Source: Fistulifera solaris
Taxonomy: Eukaryota > Bacillariophyta > Bacillariophyceae > Naviculales > Stauroneidaceae
DNA length: 64,000 bases
Direction of reading: 5' to 3'
Assembly: GCA_030295235.1 (NCBI GenBank)
Contig: AP026136.1
Span: 868,001-932,000, forward strand
Both the position numbers and the translations under genes were made by a program. A model generated the notes under the pieces. It was not told the DNA's origin. It saw nothing but the letters and a program-made list of their open reading frames with translations, and searched no databases. Positions 10,510 to 20,665 of the stretch are shown in pieces; positions within the stretch are counted from its first letter, which is position 1; each line of letters starts with the position of its first letter.

Positions 10510-11403
10510 CTTGTAAACGATAAACGATCAAAATGAGCAGATAGATGAATCAATTAAGATAAAGTCTTATTGCTTATTGTTGCGTCAATCAATGATCAAT
10601 CGGAAGGTATATATATATAACCAAGAAGCATGTGCGTTTTTTTTATGGGAGACGACGATGATGTCTTTCCGACCGACCGACCGCAAAACCAAAACGACGC
10701 TTTCAACTGCCGCCACTCCGAACGGAATAGGGATTTACCCAAAGGGCAGTCCCGTCATAAGTGCAGCATTCGCATTCGGGTTTCCCTCTGTCGATACAAT
10801 TCCGTACGGGGCCAACGTGGAACTGGCGTAAAAAATTCAACGCGTTGCATCTTTTCCTCTTTTTTGTACTGTACGTTTGATTACAAATTGATGATGATAT
10901 GCATTTGGGATAAGGTTTCCTTCGTTAAATAAAATAAAATAAAAATTGAGAGTTTAGCGTACTAGTACTTCTGTCCTAGGTTTCCTTCGTTAAGATGAAA
11001 CTGTAATTTTGGATCGACAAAATGCTGCCTCCAATACGTTCGTTTAGCAGATTGTTGTGAAATAATTTGTCGTTATTGCAGTGAAATAGGCTTTGGCAGC
11101 GTTTGTACTACACGCCTTAATTTTTGTAAGTCGAAAAGCCTTGCGAAACGTTGTCTGCGTATTGACTCTATTGACAGTAGTGTTGTCTGTTTTTCGCCAC
11201 GACTGCAATTCAGTCATGAATAGATATTTTTGGGAGCGACAGTGCTGCCAACCGCCTACCGGTACAATACATTCGCTAACTCTAACCCTTTTATTATTCT
11301 CACTATTTTTTAACCTTTTTCATTATGTTTTCATTTTGTTACTTGGTACTTCCTTCAAAAGTCAATTTCATTCGATAACTTACTATTAGATCGATAAATA
11401 ATT
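10510..11403. other. Intergenic, divergent 5' region with small repeats
   Basis: About 890 bases between divergent anthranilate synthase and xylulokinase starts. A 16-bp direct repeat (AGGTTTCCTTCGTTAA) occurs at 10913-10928 and 10978-10993. A GACT...AGTCATGA palindromic motif lies at 11200-11220. Open frames of 84-100 codons at 10577-10932 have no recognisable character and are not called. Confidence 0.45.
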
Positions 11404-12993
11404 ATGTTAACGAGCGAGGAGACTCCGATCGAAGGATATCTCGGCATTGACAATGGCACACAAGGACTGTCGGTCGTCCTCACTGACACCAATCTGCACG
11501 TTCTCGCGAAAGGGGAAGCTAAGTATGATTTCGTTCCCAATTTACCCGAAGGCTGTTACGAACAACGTGCAGAAGATTGGGATCATGCTTTATCGACTGC
11601 CATGGAACAGGCTCTAGAAAATTTGCAAAAGAAGATGGGTGATAGAATGTCATGGAAGCCCTTGGCCATTGGCATTTCCGGACAAATGCACGGCGAATGT
11701 TTGATTGGGGACGATGGATCGATACTGGGACCGGTCCGATTGTGGTGCGATGCACGGAATGCCGATACCGCGGAAGAGCTTACGCAACAGTTTCAAGTCA
11801 AAGTACCCAAACGAGTGACTTGTGCACGGTTTTTGTGGACGTGTCGTGAACGACCCGAATTGGCGACTCAGGTAGCCCATATCACCACACCCGCCGGTTG
11901 GTGTGCCTTTCGTTTGACTAATGAATTCAAACTAGGAATTGGCGAAGCTTCGGGAATGTTTCCGATGGATATGACCCATTACCATTATCGAACCGATCTT
12001 TTTGAACAATACGATGCGGCATTGAGAGACTCTGGCGTGTCGCGTCGCATGGTAGAATTGCTTCCGACACCCGTCCGTGCGGGACAAAATGGAGGATATT
12101 TGACGGCAGCTGGTGCGGCGTTACTCAACTTGCCAGAAGAATGGGCGGGGATTCCCGTGGCGCCGGCAGAAGGAGATCAAATTGCTGCCTTGGCGGGGAG
12201 TTTGATTGGGAGCGCGGGAACCATCTCATGTTCCTTTGGAACGTCGGTATGTGCTAATGTGGTTGGTGATCGTCCGTTCCAGGGCGTCAGTGCAGCAGTG
12301 GATCAATATTGTGCTGCCGATGGAGCACCAGTCAACATGGTATGGTTGCGCAACGGTACGACGTTTCTCAACACGATTGTAGAATCCTACAGCACAGGCA
12401 GCAACAAGAATGAAGACGCATTCGCCAATATGATGCCACAAGTGATTGATGCACCAGCCGATTGTGGAGGACTACTGGCACTGCCGTTCATGGATGATGA
12501 GCCGGGCCTTCATGTCGAACAAGGTGGTAGTGCTCTGATTGTCGGATGGAATGCCGAAAACGCCAAAGCGGGCAACGTTGCCAAAGCAGCATTACTGTCA
12601 ACCATGTTCAATCTCAAAATGGGATGTCAGATCTTGGATGCACAAGGTTATCCACGGTCGGAATTGGTGCTGACCGGTGGACTCAGCAAAACACCCGAAT
12701 GCGGACAAATTCTAGCCGATGTATTTAACACGCCTGTGAAGCTGCTGGCGTCCGCCGACGAAGGTTGTTCTTGGGGAGCAGCGGTATTGGCCAAGTATCG
12801 ACATTTGTGTCAATCATCAGAATCCTTTTCCTTGGATTGGGCTAGCTATCTACAATCATTGATACCGCCCGACGATGAAACGATACGATTCCAGCCAATT
12901 GCGGACCATGTAAGGGAATACAAAGCAATGTTTACACGATATCAAAAACTGATTCAATTGCAATCACAAATTACAGCAGCTACTAGCCTGTAG
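11404..12993 (+). CDS. Xylulokinase-like FGGY carbohydrate kinase
   Basis: Phosphorylates D-xylulose to D-xylulose 5-phosphate (ATP), feeding the pentose phosphate pathway. The 529-residue length is standard for the FGGY family. The N-terminal nucleotide-binding lobe opens with GIDNGTQG (phosphate-1 motif). IGISGQMHG and LWCDARNA are the substrate-lobe signatures typical of xylulokinase, followed by the GEASGMF region. The C-terminal lobe has LTGGLSKTP, which carries the adenosine-contacting Gly residues. There is no evident presequence, so it is probably cytosolic. Single exon starting at ATG 11404, preceded by an AT-rich leader. Other FGGY kinases (gluconate, ribulose) are possible, but the QMHG motif favours xylulose. 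Confidence 0.9.
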   Translation: MLTSEETPIEGYLGIDNGTQGLSVVLTDTNLHVLAKGEAKYDFVPNLPEGCYEQRAEDWDHALSTAMEQALENLQKKMGDRMSWKPLAIGISGQMHGECLIGDDGSILGPVRLWCDARNADTAEELTQQFQVKVPKRVTCARFLWTCRERPELATQVAHITTPAGWCAFRLTNEFKLGIGEASGMFPMDMTHYHYRTDLFEQYDAALRDSGVSRRMVELLPTPVRAGQNGGYLTAAGAALLNLPEEWAGIPVAPAEGDQIAALAGSLIGSAGTISCSFGTSVCANVVGDRPFQGVSAAVDQYCAADGAPVNMVWLRNGTTFLNTIVESYSTGSNKNEDAFANMMPQVIDAPADCGGLLALPFMDDEPGLHVEQGGSALIVGWNAENAKAGNVAKAALLSTMFNLKMGCQILDAQGYPRSELVLTGGLSKTPECGQILADVFNTPVKLLASADEGCSWGAAVLAKYRHLCQSSESFSLDWASYLQSLIPPDDETIRFQPIADHVREYKAMFTRYQKLIQLQSQITAATSL

Positions 12994-13081
12994 CAATAGT
13001 TATAACTGTGCTATTTCACGTCCATCTCTCTCATTCTAAAGATTAAATGCTACTAAAAATCATCGACATCTCCAAAGGCGT

Positions 13082-13460
13082 TTACTTTTCAGAAGCAGCA
13101 GCTAGCTTGGCTTTAGAGGCAGCCATTTCCTGCAATAACAAGAGAATGATTTGCGGAATAGAAGTGAGTTAGTCAGCCTTTTCCATTCTTGTGTCGTTTC
13201 AAGTCTTGCTCGAAATTGCGATACGTACAGCAGCTGTTTTAGTGCGGGGTTTATAGTAATCAGCAGATCGAACGCTTTTACATTTTCCGAGCTATAATGA
13301 CATTAAACGGAAAAAAGTCAGGGTTTTAGAAGAAGCGCGAGAGATTATAATACGTGAATGCGATCGATTGCTGTATAGCTCGACGGTGACGATGCTTGGC
13401 CCGCTTTTAACTCACCTGGGCATCCAATTGTGCAGGTACAGGGAGAACTTCGTCTGCCAT
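13082..13460 (-). CDS. 51-residue three-exon microprotein, unknown function
   Basis: Found by following splice signals on the minus strand. Exon 1 (13416-13460) is ATG plus 14 codons. Exon 2 (13229-13291) is 21 codons, flanked by ...TTATAG and GTACGT. Exon 3 (13082-13129) is 15 codons and a stop. All joins are phase 0, with introns of 124 nt (GTGAGT donor) and 99 nt (acceptor ATTGCAG). The product begins MADEVLPVPAQLDAQ, has a basic middle containing SADYYKPRTKT, and ends with the Ala/Lys helix AASKAKLAAASEK. I do not recognise it. Size, charge and a predicted helix are compatible with a small organelle-complex subunit or nucleic-acid-associated protein. Three tiny exons meeting in phase with good splice sites argue that it is real. 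Confidence 0.6.
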
Positions 13461-13896
13461 GGTTTAACAGTGAAAACTACGTGAGAATATTGATCGAAGG
13501 GTAGCGCAAGCAATGCAAGAGTGTTCTTCCATACACAACTAGAGTCCTGTAGCGAATAAACAAAATGCGAGAAAACAAAAACGCGGCATTTTTCTTTTTG
13601 CTTGAAATGACGTACGCCGTACACACCTGCAGGAATGGACATGAAATCAGTCACATGCAACGCTACGTTTCGTTTTATGGTTAATCCGCTCGTGTCTTTT
13701 GCAATGAAAGAGACCCACAATAAGCATTCTACAACACTACATCAAACAACCAAGAAGTCAAAAAGAGAATCAATGAGTTCCTCGTGCTAATAAGTGGTCA
13801 TGTAGCCCGGCGAAGAAGAACGCCATTTATTCTTTGACTCGTTCATTATGCTATTAAGAAGAACCCGTAACACTACACCGTCTATTCCTTTCTTTT
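13461..13896. other. Intergenic, 5' of microprotein gene
   Basis: About 436 bases. Several short open frames exist on the minus strand, but none has a credible protein pattern. It should hold the promoter of the microprotein and the 3' end of the WW/UIM gene. Confidence 0.35.
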
Positions 13897-14417
13897 TCAA
13901 AAATCTTCCTCCGAAAGACTCAATGCCTTAGCCAAGGCAACTTCTTCGTCATCGTCATGTATGTATTCATCGTCATAATGAACCTGACGTGAAGCAGATT
14001 CATTTGACATGCTCAATGCGATAGCTTTTGCAAATTCAAGTCCTTGGAATCCTCTACCGCCTCGTTTGACGTATTCCTTTGAAACATCCCAAAGAATCCG
14101 CGCTTCTTCTTCTTCTTCTTTTTCTCTTGTTCCGTGGGAATCATGGCCAACGTCGTGCGCAATTCCCGAAGTTTCGCTTCGCCGCGGGCACGCATCGCCG
14201 GCGTCGCGTGTTGCACTTGGCTCGCTCCCGATGGTGGTTCGTCCCAAACACGCTCACCGGTGCGTCGATTGCGATAATACGATCGCAGCAACAATTTGGG
14301 GGCACCGTCTTTGGTCACGCTTTCACAGACCGTCACCCGCTCGCACCAGACATCGCCATCTTGAAGATCGGTAGCAAGATGAGAAAATCGACTCGAGTCT
14401 ACCGCAGCGGAATTCAT
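13897..14417 (-). CDS. WW-domain and ubiquitin-interacting-motif protein (frame break)
   Basis: Starts at ATG 14417. Residues about 28-62 form a WW-like module ending YYRNRRTGERVWDEPPSG, which would bind Pro-rich ligands. A Lys-rich segment follows. After a frame change near 14034-14040 the C-terminus carries two ubiquitin-interacting motifs, LEFAKAIALSMS and EEVALAKALSLSEED, each with the Ala-x-x-x-Ser core. One added base in the TTGAA stretch (reading TTGGAA) joins KDL to EFAKAIALS and gives 173 residues. The combination suggests an adaptor linking ubiquitinated cargo to a Pro-rich partner, for example in endocytosis or proteasome delivery. That function is inference only. No close family is recognised. 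Confidence 0.7.
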
Positions 14418-14815
14418 GTTACGAGAACAACTTAAGAAATACTCTTTCGCTGAACAAGACTCAACGGTTGGAGACGACTTCTTTTACAAGAATGTGCTTT
14501 GGAAATAAAAAAGTCTCTGCGGTGGCCGTTTCTGCACTCTCTTCCCCCCTCAAAAGTAGAAGATGAGAGGATGAAGCTATAATATCGAAGAATGAACAGG
14601 ACACGAAGCTCGACTTTACGAATCGGAGAGATCAAAAGAAAGAATGATTTTGATGTTGTCGTGGTTTTGAGCGAGAAACACCAAAAATTGTCCGCTCGTT
14701 GACCCTAACCCCAACTCTGTTGGAGTCATTGTGTTGTGCTAAGTACATACTCGGTAGTACGCATCGAGTTAATTCCTTATAGGACTTAGTTCTCACTACT
14801 TTTGTTGACTATCAA
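14418..14815. other. Intergenic
   Basis: About 400 bases between two minus-strand genes. Nothing coding seen; this is the likely promoter of the WW/UIM gene. Confidence 0.35.
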
Positions 14816-15502
14816 CTATATTATCTCAGTTGATCCTAACGGAATAACTTTATTTCGATCAAACAACGCCGTTTGACCCACACGATTCCCTCTGTTGTCG
14901 TACACATTCCACAGCAAGCCCTCATTGATCTGAAACAAGTCACCATGTTTGGTCACACGGATAGCTTTTGTGTAAACTTGAAATCCCCGATCCACGGAAG
15001 CTTGAATTAAGGCAGCACGATCAACCCGCAGATTCGGTGGAGCCGACTTCCGACTGGGGAGTTGATAAATTTCCTCCGGTTCATATTGGAAGGTTTCCAT
15101 AGCGGCCCGATTGAAATAATTGTAAATGGGATCCTTCTGTATCCCGTGCGATAAAATAGCGTAGCGTGTGTTTTCGTGCGCCGCTTCCAAGGACGAAACT
15201 TCGGTCATGTGCTCCAAGAGTGTTTTGCCCGTGTATTGTCGCAGTGCATTGGACGAAAATAAAAGCCATTCTGTCACATTGGCCACGCGCCCTGCTGGAG
15301 TTGTCATTGTATCCGTATTTTGATTCATACAAATAAGTGATGATGATATTTTACTTGGACGAAGAGAAGTGCAACTAAAAATTCTTCGGGGCATCCGAGT
15401 TGGCATTCCTGTCCGTTCTCTTCTCTCTACAGAAAATTGGAACGACGCCACCCTTTGCGCGAAAAGCAAAGATAGCGCGCTTAGAAGACACAACGATACC
15501 AT
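14816..15502 (-). CDS. Plastid-targeted MEKHLA-domain protein
   Basis: The 228-residue protein starts at ATG 15502 with a signal peptide (SLCLLSALSLLFA) and VASF|QF, the diatom plastid cleavage motif, followed by a basic transit region. From about residue 100 the MEKHLA (PAS-related) pattern is clear: RYAILSHG, DPIYNYFNRAAMETF, LPSRKSAPP and, near the end, LLWNVYDNRGNRVGQ. In cyanobacteria and plants this domain occurs alone or in HD-ZIP III factors, and it is thought to sense small ligands or redox state. Here it stands alone, so a stromal sensor or regulator is plausible. Single exon. Confidence 0.85.
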   Translation of the reverse strand: MVSLCLLSALSLLFAQRVASFQFSVERRERTGMPTRMPRRIFSCTSLRPSKISSSLICMNQNTDTMTTPAGRVANVTEWLLFSSNALRQYTGKTLLEHMTEVSSLEAAHENTRYAILSHGIQKDPIYNYFNRAAMETFQYEPEEIYQLPSRKSAPPNLRVDRAALIQASVDRGFQVYTKAIRVTKHGDLFQINEGLLWNVYDNRGNRVGQTALFDRNKVIPLGSTEII

Positions 15503-16002
15503 TATGGACTTTCTCGTTTGTTATTGTATAATCGAACAGGAAGATTAGAATGGCTGATCAACCCCTGATCAATGATCAATCGTCGTTCGTCGCTCGTCAT
15601 TGTGACAGTTTAGTCCGCCTTTTGACGGTACTCAAAATACTACTTATGAGTGTGTCAAAAAGTACTATAGTAAGAAGTGTTGTATGTTTTTGTCCAAGAC
15701 TGAAATCTTAGTCATGAGTCATGAGTGTGTTTTGAAGATGGTCCACCACGTCCACGGTCAATCTCTCCCTTCATGCAATTGCATATTCTATTTCGTGTTG
15801 CTAATCAAGCTACTTTGGTGATCCGGACATGATGTTAGGAAAGAAGTGTTTCAGCGCGATAAAGGTCTACGTTAGATTACTTTGACGACAAAGAATACTA
15901 TGGACATTAGGGCGTTTGAGGGACGCCTAATGATTCAGTCCACGGCTTACACCCGATATGCAGTAAGTGACGAATGTTTCAATAACTGGTCTAGTTTATT
16001 AT
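15503..16002. other. Intergenic with GACT...AGTC palindromic motif
   Basis: About 500 bases. It contains a motif copy at 15698-15725 and its TGTTGT-TGTTTTT leader, shared with the copy at 11200. No gene seen. Confidence 0.4.
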
Positions 16003-16689
16003 TTACTCATAAATCCAAGCACTGGCACACGATTCCCATTCACTGATACCCTCGGGGAACCACAAGGCAATCTCGGCATTGGCCGACTCGACCGAGTCAC
16101 TGCCGTGACAAATGTTACGACCAACTTCGATGCAGAAATCTCCACGGATGGTTCCCATGGCACTTTCACTGGGCATGGTGGCTCCCAACATCTTGCGCCC
16201 CTCCTTGACCACATTTTTGCCTTCCCAGACCATGCAGACGACGGGTCCACTGGTCATGTAAGCAATCAAACCGGGAAAAAACTTTTTGTCCTTGAGATCG
16301 ACGTAATGCTTTTCCATGTGTTCTGCGCCGGGGGCGGTCAACTTCATGGCGACGAGCTTGTAACCTGTCATTTGGTGGAATGTTCGAAATGAGATGGGAA
16401 AGATTGATTCATTCGTCTTACATCAAAGAAGCTACAAGGCACGTACCCTTGGCCTCGAAACGGGCGATGATTTGACCAACGAGTCCTAGAAAAAGGAGAA
16501 AAAAAGGAAGTATGAGAACAATTCGAGTCATTCTTAGGAGCTGTTGGCAAATGACTCCTCGGGGATCGCACCTCGCTGGACACCATCGGGTTTGATCTAA
16601 AAAAGGACAGCGCGTGTCAGTCTAAAAAAGTCAACAACATTCCCAAAAAAGACAAAGAATCGACGTACCATAATGTAAGTGCGCTCCAT
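16003..16689 (-). CDS. Nucleoside diphosphate kinase, four exons
   Basis: Transfers the gamma phosphate of ATP to NDPs through a phospho-His. The four exons are 16669-16689, 16572-16596, 16447-16485 and 16003-16364, all with GT-AG introns (72, 86 and 82 nt). Together they make 148 residues, the normal NDK length. The first exon gives MERTYIM, then IKPDGVQRG and [13 protein letters not shown], the canonical N-terminus. The catalytic motif NICHGSDS and the ending SCASAWIYE are complete. No presequence, so probably cytosolic. The first three exons total only 85 nt, so a gene finder could easily miss them. Confidence 0.96.
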
Positions 16690-17073
16690 TTTGTTCAAGT
16701 GATTATGGTTTATTCTTGCAAAACGGCAAAATAAAATTTTTGTGAGAAATATAAAAAAAGCGATCGGTTTTGCGGTTGTTTACGTTCGCGCAAGATGTGG
16801 CCGTTGATGAAAGGCGAATGAGCCATTTTTGAAGCGCATGACAGACGAGACGGAGGACCGTTGCCGGCCGGCGCACGATCGCGCGCCATCGCCGATCCGT
16901 ACCGACCGACAAAGATCTTTCGTGTCTCGTGTCTTCCTCTTCTGGCACGACAACCAAAGCTTTGAAACGAGTTCGACTGTTTGTTATTCTTGTCAATACC
17001 TGGTAGTCAGCCGAACAATAACAAGTGTCTTTTACATTAATATTATTCAAAATAGAAAATAACGACAAAAAGA
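16690..17073. promoter_or_regulatory. Divergent 5' region of NDK and His-rich genes
   Basis: About 384 bases separating two divergent start codons. GC-rich centre (GCCGGCCGGCGCACGATCGCGCGCC region, 16862-16886), AT-rich flanks. No specific site recognised. Confidence 0.4.
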
Positions 17074-17613
17074 ATGAAACCTATACCCGATAACATTAAA
17101 CAGATCCTTGGGCAGCTCCAAGGACCGCAACAGGTTGCTCTAAAAGCGTATATTGGTACTTTGCGTGCGGAAATGAAAGATTTGGAAGCACAACTGCACG
17201 CATTAAAGAATCCGGCGCCGGATCATGGGCATTACCACGGACACGAACTTTGCACTGCGGATCACGGGCATTCCGAGCACGCGCACGGTCACAAGAAGGA
17301 ACACGAACCTCCTCATCATCATCAACATAAAGAACACGATCATCATGAACATCATCACAAAGAACACGACCATAAACACGATCATCACAAAGAACACGAT
17401 CACAAGCACAATGAGCATTGCGACCACAAAGATCACGATCATAAACACCATCACAAAGAACATCACGATCATCATGAGCACAAGCACGAACATCATCACG
17501 ATGAAGTACCGGTCTGGAAGAAAAAGGCCATGGAAAGTGATCCTTCCGCGGCACCCTTTGGTGGAAGCTGGAATGCGGAATCAAATGTGAATGCCAAGCA
17601 TGGTAAACATTAA
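17074..17613 (+). CDS. Histidine-rich metal-binding-type protein
   Basis: A 179-residue protein. Residues 1-45 are a helical, coiled-coil-like segment (LRAEMKDLEAQLHAL). Residues about 50-145 are dominated by His with Glu, Asp and Lys in repeating KEHDHxHHH units, a strong candidate for Zn/Ni/Cu buffering. The last 30 residues switch to an ordinary sequence with VPVWKKKAMES and AAPFGGSWN, which looks like a conserved tail rather than repeat. No signal peptide is seen, so probably cytosolic or nuclear. Only the low-complexity part and the tail are striking, and no named family is assigned. The repeat causes long spurious frames on the other strand. Confidence 0.8.
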   Translation: MKPIPDNIKQILGQLQGPQQVALKAYIGTLRAEMKDLEAQLHALKNPAPDHGHYHGHELCTADHGHSEHAHGHKKEHEPPHHHQHKEHDHHEHHHKEHDHKHDHHKEHDHKHNEHCDHKDHDHKHHHKEHHDHHEHKHEHHHDEVPVWKKKAMESDPSAAPFGGSWNAESNVNAKHGKH

Positions 17614-17790
17614 AGTTTTTCAGGCATTGTAGTCTTGAGGCGTAAACGTTGATAGTGGGCTGGAACGAAAGTAATAACTTCTCGCACATCGAAATCAACA
17701 AAAGAGATGCTAATTCGGTTACTAAAAATGATGTTATTTACCCTACGAGACGAATCGACAAGTAAGACGACTCAAGAAAACCTACGTGTA

Positions 17791-18908
17791 CTACTCCAAA
17801 TCCGGCAAATCATCCAAATCGTCCACTTCACCAATATCCGGAATGCCATCATCGTCGTAGCCGCCCGTATTGCCGCCGCCACCCATACCAGCCATACCAC
17901 CAAACTTGGCCATAAGTTTTTTGCATGACAGGGCCGACCTCAGGGTCACTCATGAGCTCTTGCATCTTGGCGGGATCGGGCATTCCTCCTCCCGTCATGA
18001 GACCTTGAAAGGCGGACATGACCTTGGGGTTCTGCATTGCCGCCAACAACTCGGGATCCGACATGAGACCTCCCAACATGCTTTGAAAGTCCATATTACC
18101 CGTCATACCTCCTGGTACACCCGGTATACCACCCGGAAAGCCGGGCATAGTACGGGGTGTCGAGGATTTCTCCTTGGCTTCTTCTTGCGCCTTTTTGATT
18201 TCTTCCGCACGTTTTCGAAGTTTCTCTTCTTCTTTGATGCGATCTTCGGCTTGTTTCTTTTCCATTTCAATATGCTTTTCTGTCAACCATTTCAAATCTT
18301 CTACGGTACCTTCATCAAAATCAATCGTCTGGGCTTGACTCCAAATCTTTCAAAGCCTCTTCCCATAATCCCAATTCCTTGCGCGCCTTGCCCCGCATGC
18401 GCAACGCTTTCGCGGAATCGGGATTTTCCTGCAACGCCGCATCGCAATCGCGCTCCGCAGCCTTGGCGCGACCCAATTGCAACAAGCAGTAGGCTCGATT
18501 CGCGTACACGAGCGCGGAGGGAGGTGCCGCCACAATGGCGGCCGTGTATTCTTCGACGGCCTTGTCCCAGTTTTGGGCGTCCTTGGCATCAGCGGCATTC
18601 TGTTTGTGTTCCGCGGCCTTTTCAAAATCTTCTGCGGGGGGTTCATACAGTGGAGGTAAATCCTCGTCCATGGGAGTTGCAGCGTCGTTCATTTCCACGT
18701 CGTCGTCGTCAGTGCCTCCGAGTTGTTGAATCTTTTCGCGGAGACTTTGAATATACGTTTCGACCAATTCTAGACGTAGTAAAAGCGGATAAGAAGATTT
18801 AATGAATCATAGATTGTTGAAAGTCGCAGGGACAGCTCGGAAACACGACTTACCTCGATCCGAAGAGCCAAGTTTTTCGAGGGCAGCGGTCACAGCTATT
18901 GGTGTCAT
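17791..18908 (-). CDS. Hsp70-interacting protein Hip (ST13-like), two frame breaks
   Basis: Cochaperone that stabilises ADP-bound Hsp70. Exon 1 (18854-18908, ATG 18908) joins across an 84-nt intron (GTAAGT...CTAG) to exon 2, giving RELVETYIQSLREK, the Hip dimerisation start. Three TPR units follow (AAIVAAPPSALVYANRAYCL, NPDSAKALRMRGKAR), then a charged helix (EMEKKQAEDRIKEEEKLRKR), a Gly/Pro-rich linker and a STI1/DP domain (MSDPELLAAMQNPKVMSAFQ, MSDPEVGPVMQK). The true C-terminus reads KLMAKFGG...DDLPDLE. Frame changes fall at CC 18341-18342 and T6 17917-17922. Removing one base at each yields 343 residues ending at the stop at 17791. Confidence 0.92.
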
Positions 18909-19661
18909 ACTTTCGTTTAAAATGCGTCTTTTTGTCGCTAACTAAATAGCTCGATCCCGTCAACGAGAGGAATCGGAATTGCTATGTGGTACCTGGTATA
19001 AGTTCTGTTGATAATCACTTACTCAAGCAATAATGATGATGAATGATGTCAACAACATCCTTTTCTGGTCGTATGCGGATCGCTTCGATCTATGGGTTCG
19101 CTTACAGAATGACATACCGGTATTCCAAGACCAGTCCAAATGTTACACGTGGCGCTCGTGAACCCTTTCTCGGTCCCGGACTAGGCAGGTATAGGCTACA
19201 TTGCACGTTGCATGCGAAAACAATGTTAGGCATGAGGAGTGGGTGACAGTTCACATCGAGACGAAACACTTCTTTCTCTTAATAGAAGACAAATCAATAT
19301 CGGGTTCCTATAAAGGAGTACTGGCTCATTCTTCCGCATACGAAAGAATATTCTATTCAGGTACCGGTACCTGGTACTGTACTCTCTTTTAACAGGTCGT
19401 CGCCATAAGAACCTGTGACCAAGTGGGTAAGCGGTCTGTTTGCGCATGCAGCATGCACGTTGTCTACCGCATCCGTGCTACGGTCAATACTGCCTTTTGG
19501 TTGTTCATCTTTCCGAATGACGCAGAACAAGCTCTGGTGCGGCAAGTAACATGAACTTTCATGGGATGAAAAGTGCCCTTCGCAGCGTACTTGACCTTGA
19601 TCTTACAATCTCCATCACCTTCTCAATTAAAGGAACACATCCGATCCTCTTCTCGTCGAAC
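18909..19661. other. Intergenic, no gene seen
   Basis: About 750 bases between two minus-strand genes. It contains a GGTACCGGTACC palindrome near 19360-19380. A GTAAGT directly after the carrier's last codons (about 19660) could open an intron, but no convincing extra exon was found. Confidence 0.4.
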
Positions 19662-20665
19662 TTACCCGTCACTATAATTCTCAAGCTCGGAATACACCAC
19701 AGAATACACCGACATTGTAATTGCAGCAGATGGAATTCCTCTTCCGTACGCAACTTGCCATCCGTGAAACAGCCGCTGATTAACACCCCAAAAGCCCTCT
19801 TTGTAGAAAATGTCCCGAAGGGTTGACAATGCTGAAAAACGCAGACTCCAGTCAGTGGATGACTGCACCCATGTTTTCACCGTATCCAATGGCAATCCGA
19901 CCAACCAAAAAGCAAAACCAGCAGCTCCACCCGACGCTAGACTGGTGGCAAACTTTGGTTTTTTCACCCGGAGGGGTTAATATTTCTTGCATCCCATGCA
20001 TAGTACAGAAGAATAAACCACAGCCTAACCCGTCTCGCCACAAAGCCCAAGATGCTCCTCTCCACAGAGCTCGAACACCTTCCGGTTGTTTCAAAGCGTA
20101 ACGAACGACATCAGCACTCCCCTGAAACCGCGTGTGTGACAAGGATTGCTGACAGGCCTGCTGTGTATGTTGCGCAATTAATTGATTGCGCACAAATTCT
20201 ACGGGTGTGACAAAAGTACTGCATTGAACGCCCCACCCATGAATCCGCACACAAACCGATCCCAGTAATTCAATGAAAGCGTGTCGTTGGGTGGCGAAAT
20301 AGATTTTGTTGATGGTGTGCGAGATGTTTCCGATCCAGTATCCACACCAGTGTCAAATTATTAACAACAAAAACCGTTGACTTGTAAATGACTTGTGCCG
20401 CGAGAGGCAAATTAATTCCGGTGTAAAGTGCTGGGATTCCTCCGTGTTGCAAGGTGTGCCGGAGTACGTATAGAGGACCGTGCGATGGTCGAAGGCCCAT
20501 CGATTGTTGCACCGATGATGCTTGCATTTTGGTGCGCAACACATCCATCGGATACAGGACAATAGTACTAGCGATGCCAGAACAACTACCCGCTACAATT
20601 GAATTGCGAACGAGAGATGACCGAGAAGGTTCGAACGACGGGGTAGAGGATTGTTGCGTCGCCAT
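19662..20665 (-). CDS. Mitochondrial carrier family (SLC25) transporter, three frame breaks
   Basis: Inner-membrane solute exchanger. Starts at ATG 20665. Three Solcar repeats are marked by their P-x-D/E-x-x-K/R motifs: YPMDVLRTK, TPVEFVRNQ and LPLDTVKTW. The frame changes near 20335 (CC), near 20212-20220, and in the T6 run 19959-19964. Adding one base at the first two and removing one at the third gives 334 residues with the usual six-helix spacing. Helices such as FATSLASGGAAGFAFWLVG support the topology. The substrate cannot be assigned. The branch resembles carnitine/amino-acid type carriers only loosely. Confidence 0.85.

Noticed and set aside
10577-10932. Two overlapping plus-strand frames upstream of xylulokinase
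   Set aside because: Only 84 and 100 codons, no pattern, in an AT-rich promoter region.
17203-17701. Minus-strand protein opposite the His-rich gene (Met/Val-rich frames)
   Set aside because: It is simply the reverse complement of His/Asp/Glu codons; no independent signal.
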